From assembly GCA_016125495.1 (NCBI GenBank), contig WGLQ01000004.1:372001-436000 (forward strand): a stretch of 64,000 nt of DNA, written 5' to 3'. Positions 1-8,463 of this stretch are shown here, one piece after another; the stretch's first letter is position 1, and each line of letters starts with the position of its first letter. Below the pieces are notes generated by a model. It was not told the DNA's origin and made no database searches. It saw only the letters and a program-made list of their open reading frames with translations. The position numbers were made by a program, and so were the translations under genes. Origin of the DNA: Hyphomicrobiales bacterium. GTDB lineage: Bacteria; Pseudomonadota; Alphaproteobacteria; Rhizobiales; RI-29.

Positions 1-405
1 ACGTGGGGCGGCTCCATCGCCTTCCTGCACGTTCCGTCGGGCATCCACCTCCAGGGTGGTTACTCCGAGCGTGAGTTCTTCAACACGGACGGCAACGACG
101 CGGTCGTCTCCCTGCGTGAGGCCAACGAGGCCGAGCACTGGTGGATCGCTGCTGGTATCCAGGGCCGTTGGAACTCGCTGGGTGAGTCGGACGTCTCGAT
201 CCAGTACATCGAGAACACCAACCAGGGTGTCCTGGGCCTCGATTACACCAACTGGGCGATCAGCTTCACGCAGCACATCGACGCGGTTGGCGCGACGGCC
301 TACATCTCCTACCACCACGAGGAGTTCGACGACAACGCACTCTTCGGCGTGGACGTCGACGGCGAGATCGACCGCGTGCTGGCTGGCATGCGCGTCCGCT
401 TCTGA
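1..405 (+). CDS. Porin, C-terminal part (cut by window start)
   Basis: This is the last 134 codons of an outer-membrane porin; the start lies before the window. The reading frame opens at base 1 and ends in Val-Arg-Phe, the terminal aromatic residue expected of an outer-membrane beta-barrel. It is nearly identical to the C-terminus of the complete porin at 5211-6518 and clearly related to the one at 927-2237, so the three form a paralogous array. From the family it should be a trimeric general diffusion porin of the rhizobial Porin_2 type. A UUCG-loop terminator follows 33 bases after the stop. Confidence 0.9.
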   Translation, partial: TWGGSIAFLHVPSGIHLQGGYSEREFFNTDGNDAVVSLREANEAEHWWIAAGIQGRWNSLGESDVSIQYIENTNQGVLGLDYTNWAISFTQHIDAVGATAYISYHHEEFDDNALFGVDVDGEIDRVLAGMRVRF

Positions 406-438
406 TCGAAGCACCGCACAACCGTTGGACGAGACTCG

Positions 439-470
439 AAAGGGGCGCTTCGGCGCCCCTTTCTGCTTTT
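439..470 (+). terminator. Rho-independent terminator of the first porin
   Basis: A 10-bp perfect stem (arms 439-448 and 453-462) closes a TTCG tetraloop and runs into a T-rich tail. The stem sequence almost repeats in the terminator behind the third porin (6541-6564), so the terminator was duplicated along with the gene. Confidence 0.9.
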
Positions 471-926
471 GGAGCGATGGGCGCGGGTTCGAAGCCCCAC
501 GCTTTCCGGGCGCGAAGCAGCGTGGATCTGCACGAGTCCCGAATGCACTGCGGCATGGAGCGCAGCGGAACCATGCGCATCAGACCCGGGACCGCCCTCG
601 TTCCGCTCCCCTCCCGCCCGAGACCGGTTCAGCCGCCCACTTCGCCGCGCCGCCTCCGGAGATCGAGCCACATTCGTGCCCGCGCTTTCCATCTGTAGCA
701 CTTTGGCTACAGCGCAAGTGATTCGGCGTGTGGGCACTGCCACCCGATTGTCAACCTGTGGATTTTCGTGGCTATCCTGGACGGTCGACCAGCGCAAAAA
801 CGCAATGCGTTCCAGAAACTTGGAGCGCCGGTTACGACGGTATTGGGGATGTCGCGCCGCGCGAGGATCACCGGTCCGCAATTGCTGACCGCAGTCTAGC
901 CGGCAGGTCGAAATGGGGATTCGGGG
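471..926. other. Intergenic region upstream of the second porin
   Basis: These 456 bases contain no convincing gene; the open frames here have poor composition and no ribosome binding site. The region must hold the promoter and leader of the porin at 927. I could not assign -35/-10 boxes or an operator with confidence. Confidence 0.6.
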
Positions 927-2237
927 ATGTCGATGATCGGCAGCGGATTTCGGGGAACCTCCAGCAGGCTGGCGCTGGTCGCCGGCGGGTGGCTGATTGC
1001 GGTCGGGATGTTGAACCCGGCGATGGCGGCCGACCTCGGCGGCGATTGCTGCGCCGACCTCGAGGAGCGCGTGGCGGAGTTGGAGGCGACCGTCGTGCGC
1101 CATGCCAACCGCAAGATCTCTCTCGAGATTTCGGGGCAGGTGAACCAGGCCCTCCTCTGGTACGACAACAATGAGGAATCTGACGTCTACGTCATCGACA
1201 ACGACGAGTCGTCCACGCGCCTCAACTTCTCGGGTGAGGGCACTGTCCGTCCGGGTCTGGCGATCGGTTTCCAGATCGAATTCGACCTCCAGATGGGCAA
1301 CAACTTCACGCTCAACGCCAACGACGGCGACGATGGTGACCTTCTCCAGTTCCGCAAGTCGGAGTGGTTCATCCGCGACGACGCGCTGGGCACACTGACG
1401 GTCGGCCAGGGCTCGTTCGCCGCCGATGGCACCTTCGAGAGTTCGTTCTCGGAAGGCTGGTACTCCGGCGTCGGCTACGGCACGGTCATCACCAACAACT
1501 ACATCCAGCTCTTCGACAACATCAGCCGCACCTACCTCAGCACGAGCTGGGTGACGATCGGCACGGACCTCGACCCCGAGCGCGGCAACCGCGTGCGCTA
1601 CGACACGCCGACCTTCGCCGGCTTCACGCTCTCGGCGTCGTGGGGCGAGGACGACTATTGGGACGTCGCGGCCCGCTACGCCGGTGAATGGAACGGCATC
1701 GAGGTGATCGCAGGCGCCTCCTACAACGAGAATTCCGACGACCAGCAGTGCTTCGCCAACACGGTCCCCGAAAACCACACTTCGGATCCGGCGAACCTCA
1801 CGTCGAACGACTCCAATTGCACGACGGTCAACACGTGGGGCGGTTCGATTGCCTTCAAGCACACCTCGTCCGGCTTCCATGTCCAGGGCGGTTACGTCGA
1901 GGTCGAATTCGAGAACACGGACGGCGACAACACGGTCGTCAGCGCGCGCGAGGCGACGAACTCGAACTACTGGTGGACCGCGGCTGGCTGGCAGGGCCGC
2001 CTCAACGACCTCGGTCAGTCCGACATCACCGTGCAGTATATCGAAGCCTCCGACGTGTTCGTCCTCGGCCTCGAGTATACCGCCTGGAGCATCGGTTTCT
2101 CGCAGGCCATCGATGCCGTCGGGGCGACCGCCTACATCGGCTATCACCACGAGGAATTCGAGGACAACCCGCTCTATGGGGCCGACGTCGAGGGCGAGAT
2201 CGACCGTATCGTTGCCGGCATGCTCGTGACGTTCTGA
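927..2237 (+). CDS. Outer-membrane porin (rhizobial Porin_2 type)
   Basis: This 436-residue porin forms passive diffusion channels in the outer membrane. A signal peptide covers about residues 1-34, with cleavage after Ala-Met-Ala. The mature start has the Ala-Asp-Leu-Gly-Gly-Asp-Cys-Cys motif and a short Glu/Leu-rich helical stretch typical of porins in Hyphomicrobiales. The rest alternates barrel strands with acidic, Asn-rich loops and ends in Val-Thr-Phe. A GGGGA-type ribosome site precedes the ATG; the Met two codons later is also possible. It is diverged from its two neighbours, which resemble each other more closely, and may have a different loop specificity. Confidence 0.93.
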   Translation: MSMIGSGFRGTSSRLALVAGGWLIAVGMLNPAMAADLGGDCCADLEERVAELEATVVRHANRKISLEISGQVNQALLWYDNNEESDVYVIDNDESSTRLNFSGEGTVRPGLAIGFQIEFDLQMGNNFTLNANDGDDGDLLQFRKSEWFIRDDALGTLTVGQGSFAADGTFESSFSEGWYSGVGYGTVITNNYIQLFDNISRTYLSTSWVTIGTDLDPERGNRVRYDTPTFAGFTLSASWGEDDYWDVAARYAGEWNGIEVIAGASYNENSDDQQCFANTVPENHTSDPANLTSNDSNCTTVNTWGGSIAFKHTSSGFHVQGGYVEVEFENTDGDNTVVSAREATNSNYWWTAAGWQGRLNDLGQSDITVQYIEASDVFVLGLEYTAWSIGFSQAIDAVGATAYIGYHHEEFEDNPLYGADVEGEIDRIVAGMLVTF

Positions 2238-2270
2238 TCCCGAACGGCGAATTGACCGTCATCCGAATGT

Positions 2271-2309
2271 GGCCGGTCACCGCGTGAAGTGGTGGCCGGC
2301 CGCGTTCTT
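2271..2309 (+). terminator. Hairpin after the second porin, possible terminator
   Basis: An 11-bp stem with one G-U pair (arms 2271-2281 and 2291-2301) lies 33 bases past the porin stop. The trailing T-tract is weak, so it may instead stabilise the mRNA 3' end. Confidence 0.45.
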
Positions 2310-2680
2310 GAGAGCGGGCGTGGAGATCGATGGCGTTCGCCGTGCTGGCCCGCGCCTTCGGCGAGCCGTTCCGCCATCTGGATTGTGCTCGGCCGTGGTC
2401 GATGGCGCGCCCGTTTCGCCGTGGGACCCCTCGACTGCAATCTCCAACACGCCGTGCCGGTCCTTACCCGACGTTGGCCATCTCCTTCGGCCGGGCGGCC
2501 CGCCGGATCGTCGGCTTTGCTTTGCATGGTGGTCCCGGTTGGCGCTATTGCGTTGCAGGCCAACTGCGCCGACCGCCGTATTCACGCGAGCGCTCGAGGC
2601 GGGATCGATGGTCGCGGCTCGCACGGGATGGACGCCCGCGCCGGCGTGGCCGTCGGTCAGCACACAACGAGGAGCAAGCC
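2310..2680. other. Intergenic region before the TPR-sulfotransferase
   Basis: About 370 bases follow the porin hairpin. The downstream frame stays open upstream to 2330, but the encoded stretch is Arg/Pro-rich without homology-like character, so I treat it as untranslated. A good ribosome site (GAGGAG, about 2669-2674) sits just before the chosen start at 2681. No promoter could be assigned. Confidence 0.55.
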
Positions 2681-4681
2681 ATGGCGTTGAAACCAGGGTC
2701 CGGCGGTGGTGGCGGTCCGGCCGAACTGATGCGCTCGGCGGTCCGCCTCTATGAGACCGGCGACTACGAGCGCGCCCGGAAAACCGCCCGAAAACTCCTT
2801 TCGGCCGCGCCCGGACATCCCGACGTCACCCATCTCCTCGGCGCCATTGCACTCGCCGAAGGGCGGTTTCGCGAGGCGATCGACGATTTCAACCGCTCGC
2901 TGAAGGCGAACCCGCGCCAGCCGGCGGTGCACAACAACATGGGCGAGGCCCATCGCAGGCTCGGGGAGAACGAGAAGGCGGCCGCCTGTTACGAGGCCGC
3001 CATCCGCCTCGATGGGCGAAACGCCGGGTTCCGCAACAATCTCGGCGTTGCGCTCCGCGATCTCGGCCGGCCGGAGGATGCGCTCGCGATGCTGGACGAA
3101 GCGTTGCGGCTCGAGCCCGGCAACGCCGCCGCCGAGGTCAACCGCGCCACCGTGCTCCACATCCTCGCTCGCAGCCAGGAAGCCATCGATTCCTACCGCC
3201 GGATCCTCGTGCGCGCGCCGCGCAACACCGAGGCCCTCAACAACCTCGGCAGCACACTGAACGACCTCGGGCGTTTCGAGGAAGCCATCGACCATTTCCG
3301 CAAGGTCATGGCCATCAACCCGCGCCACACGGGAGCCCATTGCAGCATCGCCGTATCGCTCCTCAAGCTCGGCCGCGGCCACGAGGCGATCCGTCATCTC
3401 GAGCTGGCGAAATCGATCGCCCCCGGCGATGCGTCGATCCTCAACCAACTCGGCAATACGCTGCGCGACATGGGCCGCATCGAGGAGGCGCTCGCGAACC
3501 TCGAGGAATCGGTGCGCCGCGACCCGACCAGCCACAAGATGCTCTGCCAGCTTGCGAATGGCTACCGCTCGGCCGGTGAGGATGATCAAGCCGAGAAGAC
3601 CTATCGTCAGGTTCTGGCCCGCGATCCCCTCGCCACGGATTGCTACCGACTGCTGGCCGAGTTCAAGCCCTATCCCCTCGACGGACCGGACGTCGCGGCC
3701 ATGAAACGCCTCTACGAGGATCCCGCCGCCCTCGACGACGAGCGGCGCATGCATCTCGCCTTCGCGCTCGGCAAGGTCCACGAAGGCGCCAGGGCGTTTG
3801 CGCAAGCCTTCGACTATTTCCTCGAAGGCAACCGCCTCCAGCGCGCCCGTTACGCTTATGACCATGCCGAGACCGAGGCCGAATTCCAGCGGATCGAGCA
3901 GGTGTTCTCGCGCACGCGCCTCGAGCAGCTGGCCGCCGCCGGCGCCGGCCATCCGGACGCGGCCCCGATCTTCATCCTCGGCATGCCGCGCTCTGGCACC
4001 ACACTTGTCGAGCAGATTCTCGCGAGCCATTCCGACGTCTTCGGTGCCGGCGAACTCTACGACATGCAGGACATCGCCTCGATCGAGCAGGTGCGCACGA
4101 CCCGCACCTACCCCGACTGCTTCGCCGATGCCGCGCCCGCGCGCTTCGACGAACTCGGGCGCGAGTACGTCCGCCGGGTCCGCGAGATCGCCGGCACCGC
4201 TCCCCGCTTCACCGACAAGATGCCCCACAACTTCCGCTACGTCGGCTTGATCCGCGCCATGCTTCCCAACGCGCGCATCATCCACTGCCGCCGCGAGCCC
4301 GCCGACAACTGCTTGTCGATCTTCAAGAATTTTTTCACCGACGCGCACCGCTACGCCACCGACCTCGCCGATCTCGGCCGTTATTACCTCGCTTACCGGG
4401 ACCTCATGGCGCACTGGGAAGCGATCGCCCCGGCAGCCATCCATACCGTCCAGTACGAGGAAATGGTGGCCGACCAGGAGGGCCAATCCCGCCGCCTGCT
4501 CGAATACTGCGGGCTGGCCTGGGAGGATCGGGTGCTCGATTTCCACGAGACCGAGCGCATGGTGAACACCATCAGCGTCAGCCAGGTCAGGCGCCCGATA
4601 TACACGACCTCGGTCAAGCTCTCCGAGCGCTACGGCGAGCGTCTGCGCCACCTTCTGGAGCACTTGGAGCCGGGTCGATAG
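2681..4681 (+). CDS. TPR-repeat sulfotransferase
   Basis: This 666-residue protein has about nine TPR repeats in residues 15-340, recognisable by repeated Asn-Leu-Gly and Ala-Leu positions. A PAPS-dependent sulfotransferase domain fills the C-terminal half. The 5'-phosphosulfate loop is Met-Pro-Arg-Ser-Gly-Thr-Thr near residue 434, and the 3'-phosphate region is Cys-Arg-Arg-Glu-Pro-Ala-Asp-Asn near 535. There is no signal peptide, so it should be cytoplasmic. The family transfers sulfate from PAPS to an acceptor; the TPR part probably binds a protein or glycan partner. The acceptor cannot be told from sequence. It lies alone between two porin genes and has its own ribosome site. Confidence 0.88.
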   Translation: MALKPGSGGGGGPAELMRSAVRLYETGDYERARKTARKLLSAAPGHPDVTHLLGAIALAEGRFREAIDDFNRSLKANPRQPAVHNNMGEAHRRLGENEKAAACYEAAIRLDGRNAGFRNNLGVALRDLGRPEDALAMLDEALRLEPGNAAAEVNRATVLHILARSQEAIDSYRRILVRAPRNTEALNNLGSTLNDLGRFEEAIDHFRKVMAINPRHTGAHCSIAVSLLKLGRGHEAIRHLELAKSIAPGDASILNQLGNTLRDMGRIEEALANLEESVRRDPTSHKMLCQLANGYRSAGEDDQAEKTYRQVLARDPLATDCYRLLAEFKPYPLDGPDVAAMKRLYEDPAALDDERRMHLAFALGKVHEGARAFAQAFDYFLEGNRLQRARYAYDHAETEAEFQRIEQVFSRTRLEQLAAAGAGHPDAAPIFILGMPRSGTTLVEQILASHSDVFGAGELYDMQDIASIEQVRTTRTYPDCFADAAPARFDELGREYVRRVREIAGTAPRFTDKMPHNFRYVGLIRAMLPNARIIHCRREPADNCLSIFKNFFTDAHRYATDLADLGRYYLAYRDLMAHWEAIAPAAIHTVQYEEMVADQEGQSRRLLEYCGLAWEDRVLDFHETERMVNTISVSQVRRPIYTTSVKLSERYGERLRHLLEHLEPGR

Positions 4682-5210
4682 GCCCTCACGCGTCCCGGAA
4701 TGACGCGTGCCGAGCGAAATCTTAACCATTCTCGTGCAAGGAACGGTTGATTACGGGGGCGATGGTCTTGCAACCGCCGTTCTCGCGTCGGACGGTCGAC
4801 CTCGTAAGCAGAGTCGGCGCCGCTCCTCGGGGCGGAGCCTGCACGTGGCGGTCCAGAGGAGGGTTGGCGGGTTCTCGGTGACACATTCGTGGCGGATCGG
4901 CAACAGAGTTGCCTCAAACCCCGAATGACATTGGAGTCCGCCTTTACTCGACTCACCCGTCGCGACTAACTCGGGACACCAGTCGAGTCGTGTGCGTTGC
5001 TAATCGCTGAGCAAGAGAGCCAGTAGTCGCTCTGACGACGTGGCCCCAGCCGAAGACAGCAAGCCAATCGCGCACCAGTTCCCGTCAGAGTTCCTGTTGT
5101 GTGGAGTACGACCGCGGCGCGCGCCTAGGAGCAGGGCCCCGGTCGAAGGCGAGCAGGCGCATCCGCGCGCTGCTTCACCAGCTATGAAACGAATGATTGT
5201 GGAGATGGAA
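4682..5210. other. Long intergenic region and leader of the third porin
   Basis: This 529-base stretch holds a short hairpin just after the sulfotransferase (arms 4687-4694 and 4702-4709, no clear T-tract). A TTAACCAT element near 4723 resembles a CtrA half-site. The rest is probably promoter and leader for the porin at 5211. The porin frame is open from 5040, but the part before 5211 is not protein-like. Confidence 0.5.
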
Positions 5211-6518
5211 ATGATTGGGGGACTTAAAAAGACGTCTAGTCGCCTCGCCATCGCCGCTGCTGCTGGGCTTATGGTGGGCGGTTTCGCGCTGACCCCGGCA
5301 CAGGCGGCAGACCTTGGCGGTGACTGCTGCGCGGACCTCGAGGAGCGGGTGTCCGAGCTCGAGGCAACGGCCGTTCGCCACGCGAACCGTAAGGTTTCGC
5401 TGACGATTTCCGGTCAGGTCAACCAAGCCCTGCTCTGGTTCGACAACAACGAAGAGGCTGACGTCTACGTCATCGACAACGACGAGTCGTCCACCCGCCT
5501 CAACTTCCGCGGTGAGGGCACTGTCCGTCCGGGGATGACCATCGGCTTCCAGATCGAATTCGATCTCCAGATGGGCAACAACTTCTCGTTCGACGCCAAC
5601 GACGGCGACGACGGTGACCTCTTCCAGTTCCGCCGCGCCGAGTGGTATGTCCGTGACGATCGTCTCGGCACGCTGACGGTCGGTCAGGGCTCGATGGCTT
5701 CGGACGGCGCCCACGAGGTGTCCTTCTCCGAAGGCTGGTATGCTGGCGTCGGCTACGGCCTCGGCATCACCAACAACTACATCTCGCTCTTCGACGACGT
5801 CTCTGGCCTCTACTTCCAGAGCACGACGTGGGCCACGATCGGCACCGACCACGACGCGTCGCGCCGCAACCGTGTCCGCTACGACTCGCCGACGCTGCAC
5901 GGCTTCACGCTGTCGGCATCGTGGGGTGAGGACGACGAGTGGGATGCCGCTCTGCGCTACTCGAACGAGTGGAACGGCCTGCGCGTTGCAGCCGCCATCT
6001 CGTACCACGAGGACCACGACGACAACACCTGCTTCACGAACACCGTTCCGGAAAACCACACGTCGGTTCCTGGTGTTCTGACGGGCAACGACTCGAACTG
6101 TACGTCTACCGAGACGTGGGGCGGCTCGATCGCCTTCCTGCACGTTCCGTCGGGCATTCACCTCCAGGGTGGTTACTCTGAGCGTGAATTCATCAACACG
6201 GACGGCAACGATGCCGTCGTCGCTCTGCGCGAGGCCAACGAGGCCGAGCACTGGTGGATCGCTGCTGGTATCCAGGGTCGCTGGAACCACCTCGGTCTCT
6301 CCGACGTCTCGATCCAATACATCGAGAACACCAACCAGGGCGTTCTGGGCCTCGACTACACCAACTGGGCGATCAGCTTCACGCAGGCGATCGACGCGGT
6401 TGGTGCGACGGCCTACATCGCCTACCACCACGAGGAGTTCGACGACAACGCACTCTTCGGCGTGGACGTCGGTGGCGAGATCGACCGTGTCATCGCTGGC
6501 ATGCGCGTCCGCTTCTGA
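5211..6518 (+). CDS. Outer-membrane porin (rhizobial Porin_2 type)
   Basis: This 435-residue porin has a signal peptide over about residues 1-30 (Ala-Gln-Ala cleavage), the Gly-Gly-Asp-Cys-Cys mature start, and a C-terminal Val-Arg-Phe. Four in-frame ATGs occur at 5184, 5193, 5205 and 5211. I chose 5211 because GGAG at 5201-5204 is 6 bases away and the resulting Met-Ile-Gly start matches the paralogue at 927. Its last third is almost identical to the partial porin at the window start, codon for codon in long runs, suggesting recent duplication or gene conversion. The family gives general diffusion channels; solute preference is not visible. Confidence 0.93.
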   Translation: MIGGLKKTSSRLAIAAAAGLMVGGFALTPAQAADLGGDCCADLEERVSELEATAVRHANRKVSLTISGQVNQALLWFDNNEEADVYVIDNDESSTRLNFRGEGTVRPGMTIGFQIEFDLQMGNNFSFDANDGDDGDLFQFRRAEWYVRDDRLGTLTVGQGSMASDGAHEVSFSEGWYAGVGYGLGITNNYISLFDDVSGLYFQSTTWATIGTDHDASRRNRVRYDSPTLHGFTLSASWGEDDEWDAALRYSNEWNGLRVAAAISYHEDHDDNTCFTNTVPENHTSVPGVLTGNDSNCTSTETWGGSIAFLHVPSGIHLQGGYSEREFINTDGNDAVVALREANEAEHWWIAAGIQGRWNHLGLSDVSIQYIENTNQGVLGLDYTNWAISFTQAIDAVGATAYIAYHHEEFDDNALFGVDVGGEIDRVIAGMRVRF

Positions 6519-6540
6519 TCGGAACGGCAACGACTACGGG

Positions 6541-6570
6541 AAAGGGGCGCGTCGGCGCCCCTTTTCTTTT
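6541..6570 (+). terminator. Rho-independent terminator of the third porin
   Basis: A 10-bp perfect stem (6541-6550 with 6555-6564) closes a GTCG loop and is followed by a T-rich tail. It is almost the same as the terminator at 439-470. Confidence 0.9.
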
Positions 6571-6967
6571 GCGCGCGTCGAACGCGCGAAGGTTTCCTAG
6601 CTGGCGGTGGATTGAGGCCCGAAGGCCCTCGAGCGCGCATTGCGAACGCCACACGCCGCCCCCACCATTTGCACTGCAAGCATTCCCAAACACTTGTGAT
6701 TTGTGTTGTGCGCGCTATTTGAGGCAGAATACGCCCTGTGGACGTTGCACTTTTCATGAGTTGGCCACTGTTCCGACATGGCGGGGCCAAGTGCGGTGTA
6801 TAGCTTGTGGACAACGGGCCCCCATTGTTGCGTGGCAGTCACAATTTTGCCCAAACGGCCGGAGTTGCCGTGCGTTAGCAGGCGTTTAACTTGCCGGATG
6901 GCACTCTGCTGGCGGAAAGATGAGATGCGGTCGTGACGTTGAAGTTGCATTTGCGGGGTAGTTGTCG
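6571..6967. other. Intergenic region before a small secreted protein
   Basis: This stretch of nearly 400 bases is richer in A and T than its surroundings and has no supported gene. Two sequences near 6737 and 6804 contain TGTGGACA-like runs resembling degenerate DnaA boxes, too few and too weak to call an origin. It presumably carries the promoter for 6968. Confidence 0.5.
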
Positions 6968-7303
6968 ATGACCAAGTTGTTGGGCACCTGTTTAGTGGGA
7001 GCGGCGCTACTTCTGGCGGGCCCTGCTCTCGGGTTTCAGGAGACGAGCGTGCTTCCGGGCGTCGCTTCACCCTCGGGTGGGCCGGTTGCCGGTATCGCGA
7101 GCGGGCAGGACGGTGCGTCCCCTGGCTCCGCGAACCAGACGAGTGTCGAGTTCCCGGGATTCGGCAGCCTCGGCGTGCTGCCCAAGCTCGACTTCGGTCT
7201 CGAGCTGCTCTACGGCGCCAACGAGCCGACATCGGCCGAGGATATCGGGGTCGGCGATGCCGATGCGCTCAAGATCCAGGGCCGCGTCAAGCACCGCTTC
7301 TGA
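6968..7303 (+). CDS. Small exported protein ending in a barrel-like strand
   Basis: This encodes 111 residues with a signal peptide (about residues 1-24, ending near Ala-Leu-Gly-Phe) and a Gly/Ser/Pro-rich middle. Two short segments, Leu-Asp-Phe-Gly-Leu-Glu-Leu-Leu-Tyr and the final Lys-His-Arg-Phe, look like outer-membrane strands. Such a protein cannot form a barrel alone. I do not recognise a family. The start was chosen at ATG 6968 with GGGGT upstream, over a TTG six bases earlier. Its place right after the porin array, plus the terminal Phe, suggests an envelope role, which is inference only. Confidence 0.7.
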   Translation: MTKLLGTCLVGAALLLAGPALGFQETSVLPGVASPSGGPVAGIASGQDGASPGSANQTSVEFPGFGSLGVLPKLDFGLELLYGANEPTSAEDIGVGDADALKIQGRVKHRF

Positions 7304-7377
7304 GCCTGCAATTCCGCTCGAAGGCGCCCCTCGGCTGGGGGCTCGCGGAGGTCGACGCCAACTGCAAGGATTTCCGA

Positions 7378-7412
7378 CGGACGCTCCCCATGCGGCGAGC
7401 GTCCGTTTTTCG
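7378..7412 (+). terminator. Rho-independent terminator
   Basis: A 9-bp perfect stem (7378-7386 with 7397-7405) is followed by TTTTT. It ends the transcript of the small exported protein and separates it from the convergent MBL-fold gene. Confidence 0.85.
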
Positions 7413-7465
7413 TTGTCTCCGTCCGGTTGATGATTGAGCGCGGCGCCAGCCACCAGCTGGGCGCT

Positions 7466-8377
7466 TCAGCCGACGGATACTCTGGCGATCGAGGCATTGA
7501 GCCCACGCCATTCGATCGTACCGCGCGCGACATCGATGGTCATGAGGTCCTCACCGACGACGACCGGCCCCGCGAAGTCATGCATCACGCGCGCGAGCAG
7601 CGCGCCTGCATCGGTTTCCGGCGGCACGATGTGGGTGAGGACGAGCGCCCCAACCCTCGCCTCCCGCGCAACGATGCCAACCTGATCGGCAAGTGTGTGA
7701 TAGCTCATGACGTTGTGGATCGTCGCTTCGGTCCTGAGGCTACCCGTTTGCAGCGTCGTTGGCCCGGGGTGGGTCATCACCTCGTGCACCAGCACGTCCG
7801 CGCCCGCAGCCGCCCGCGCGAGCCCCTCGCAGGGGCGCGTATCGCCGGAGAGGACCAGTCGGCGCCCACCGGCCTCGAACGAAAAGCCGAAGGCATGCGG
7901 CACCGGCGCGTGCTCGACCCTGAATGCGGTGACCTTCACTCCCTGGTTGTCGATGAGGCAGGCACCCTCGACGATCTCCTCGACCTCGATGTCGAAGGCC
8001 GCCGTGCTGGTGCGCGCCTCGAACGCGATCCTGAGATCGCGCTCCTCACGGTAAGCCTCCATCTGCATGTCGATGAACCGGCGGGTTCCAGGCGGACCGA
8101 AAATGCGCTGCGGTCGGTCACGGTTCTGATGCCAGGAGGAGATCAGAAACTGGTAGAGGTCGACGACGTGGTCGCTGTGCAGATGCGTGAGAAGAACGGC
8201 ATCGATGTCGCGGCCGCAGGCGCCGGCGGCGAGCAGCCTCTGCGTTGCTCCGGACCCCAGGTCAACCAGCACGTTCAGCGGCCCACAGCGAACGAGGCTC
8301 GCCGGTCCATGGCGCCGCGTCGAGACCACTGGGCAGCCGGTGCCGAGAAGCGTGATCGAGAGCCGCCGGTCGGTCAT
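7466..8377 (-). CDS. MBL-fold metallo-hydrolase (RNase Z/arylsulfatase-like)
   Basis: This 303-residue beta-lactamase-fold hydrolase has the zinc-binding motif His-Leu-His-Ser-Asp-His at about residues 64-69 and further metal ligands at Ser-Gly-Asp-Thr and near the C-terminal Leu-Thr-His-Ile. The Gly-Thr-Gly start strand (Leu-Leu-Gly-Thr-Gly-Cys-Pro) places it in the group containing RNase Z and periplasmic arylsulfatase-like hydrolases. No signal peptide is seen. The ATG at 8377 has a strong GGAGGA site. The substrate is unknown. It is divergent from the AbrB-type gene. Confidence 0.85.
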   Translation of the reverse strand: MTDRRLSITLLGTGCPVVSTRRHGPASLVRCGPLNVLVDLGSGATQRLLAAGACGRDIDAVLLTHLHSDHVVDLYQFLISSWHQNRDRPQRIFGPPGTRRFIDMQMEAYREERDLRIAFEARTSTAAFDIEVEEIVEGACLIDNQGVKVTAFRVEHAPVPHAFGFSFEAGGRRLVLSGDTRPCEGLARAAAGADVLVHEVMTHPGPTTLQTGSLRTEATIHNVMSYHTLADQVGIVAREARVGALVLTHIVPPETDAGALLARVMHDFAGPVVVGEDLMTIDVARGTIEWRGLNASIARVSVG

Positions 8378-8463
8378 CTTTCCTCCGAGGCAACGCGCTT
8401 CGGTCTGCCAGCGTTGCAGGCTGCCGACTTCCAAGCAGCGCTCGCAGCCCCTAGTGATAGGGC

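Noticed and set aside
484-496. tRNA-like GGTTCGAA-type loop
   Set aside because: No acceptor stem, D arm or anticodon arm can be built around it. A similar run near 33600 belongs to a palindrome.
2657-4729. Very long antisense open frame (690 codons) over the TPR-sulfotransferase
   Set aside because: It is a shadow of high-GC coding DNA; the sense strand has clear domains and a ribosome site. The same holds for the long antisense frames at 51576-54068 and 54558-56516.
5175-6530. Antisense open frame (451 codons) over the third porin
   Set aside because: Composition is Val/Arg/Asp-rich with no domain pattern; the porin on the plus strand explains the sequence.
6737-6815. DnaA-box-like TGTGGACA sequences
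   Set aside because: Only two or three degenerate copies, no AT-rich unwinding region or dnaA/dnaN/gidA neighbours, so no origin.
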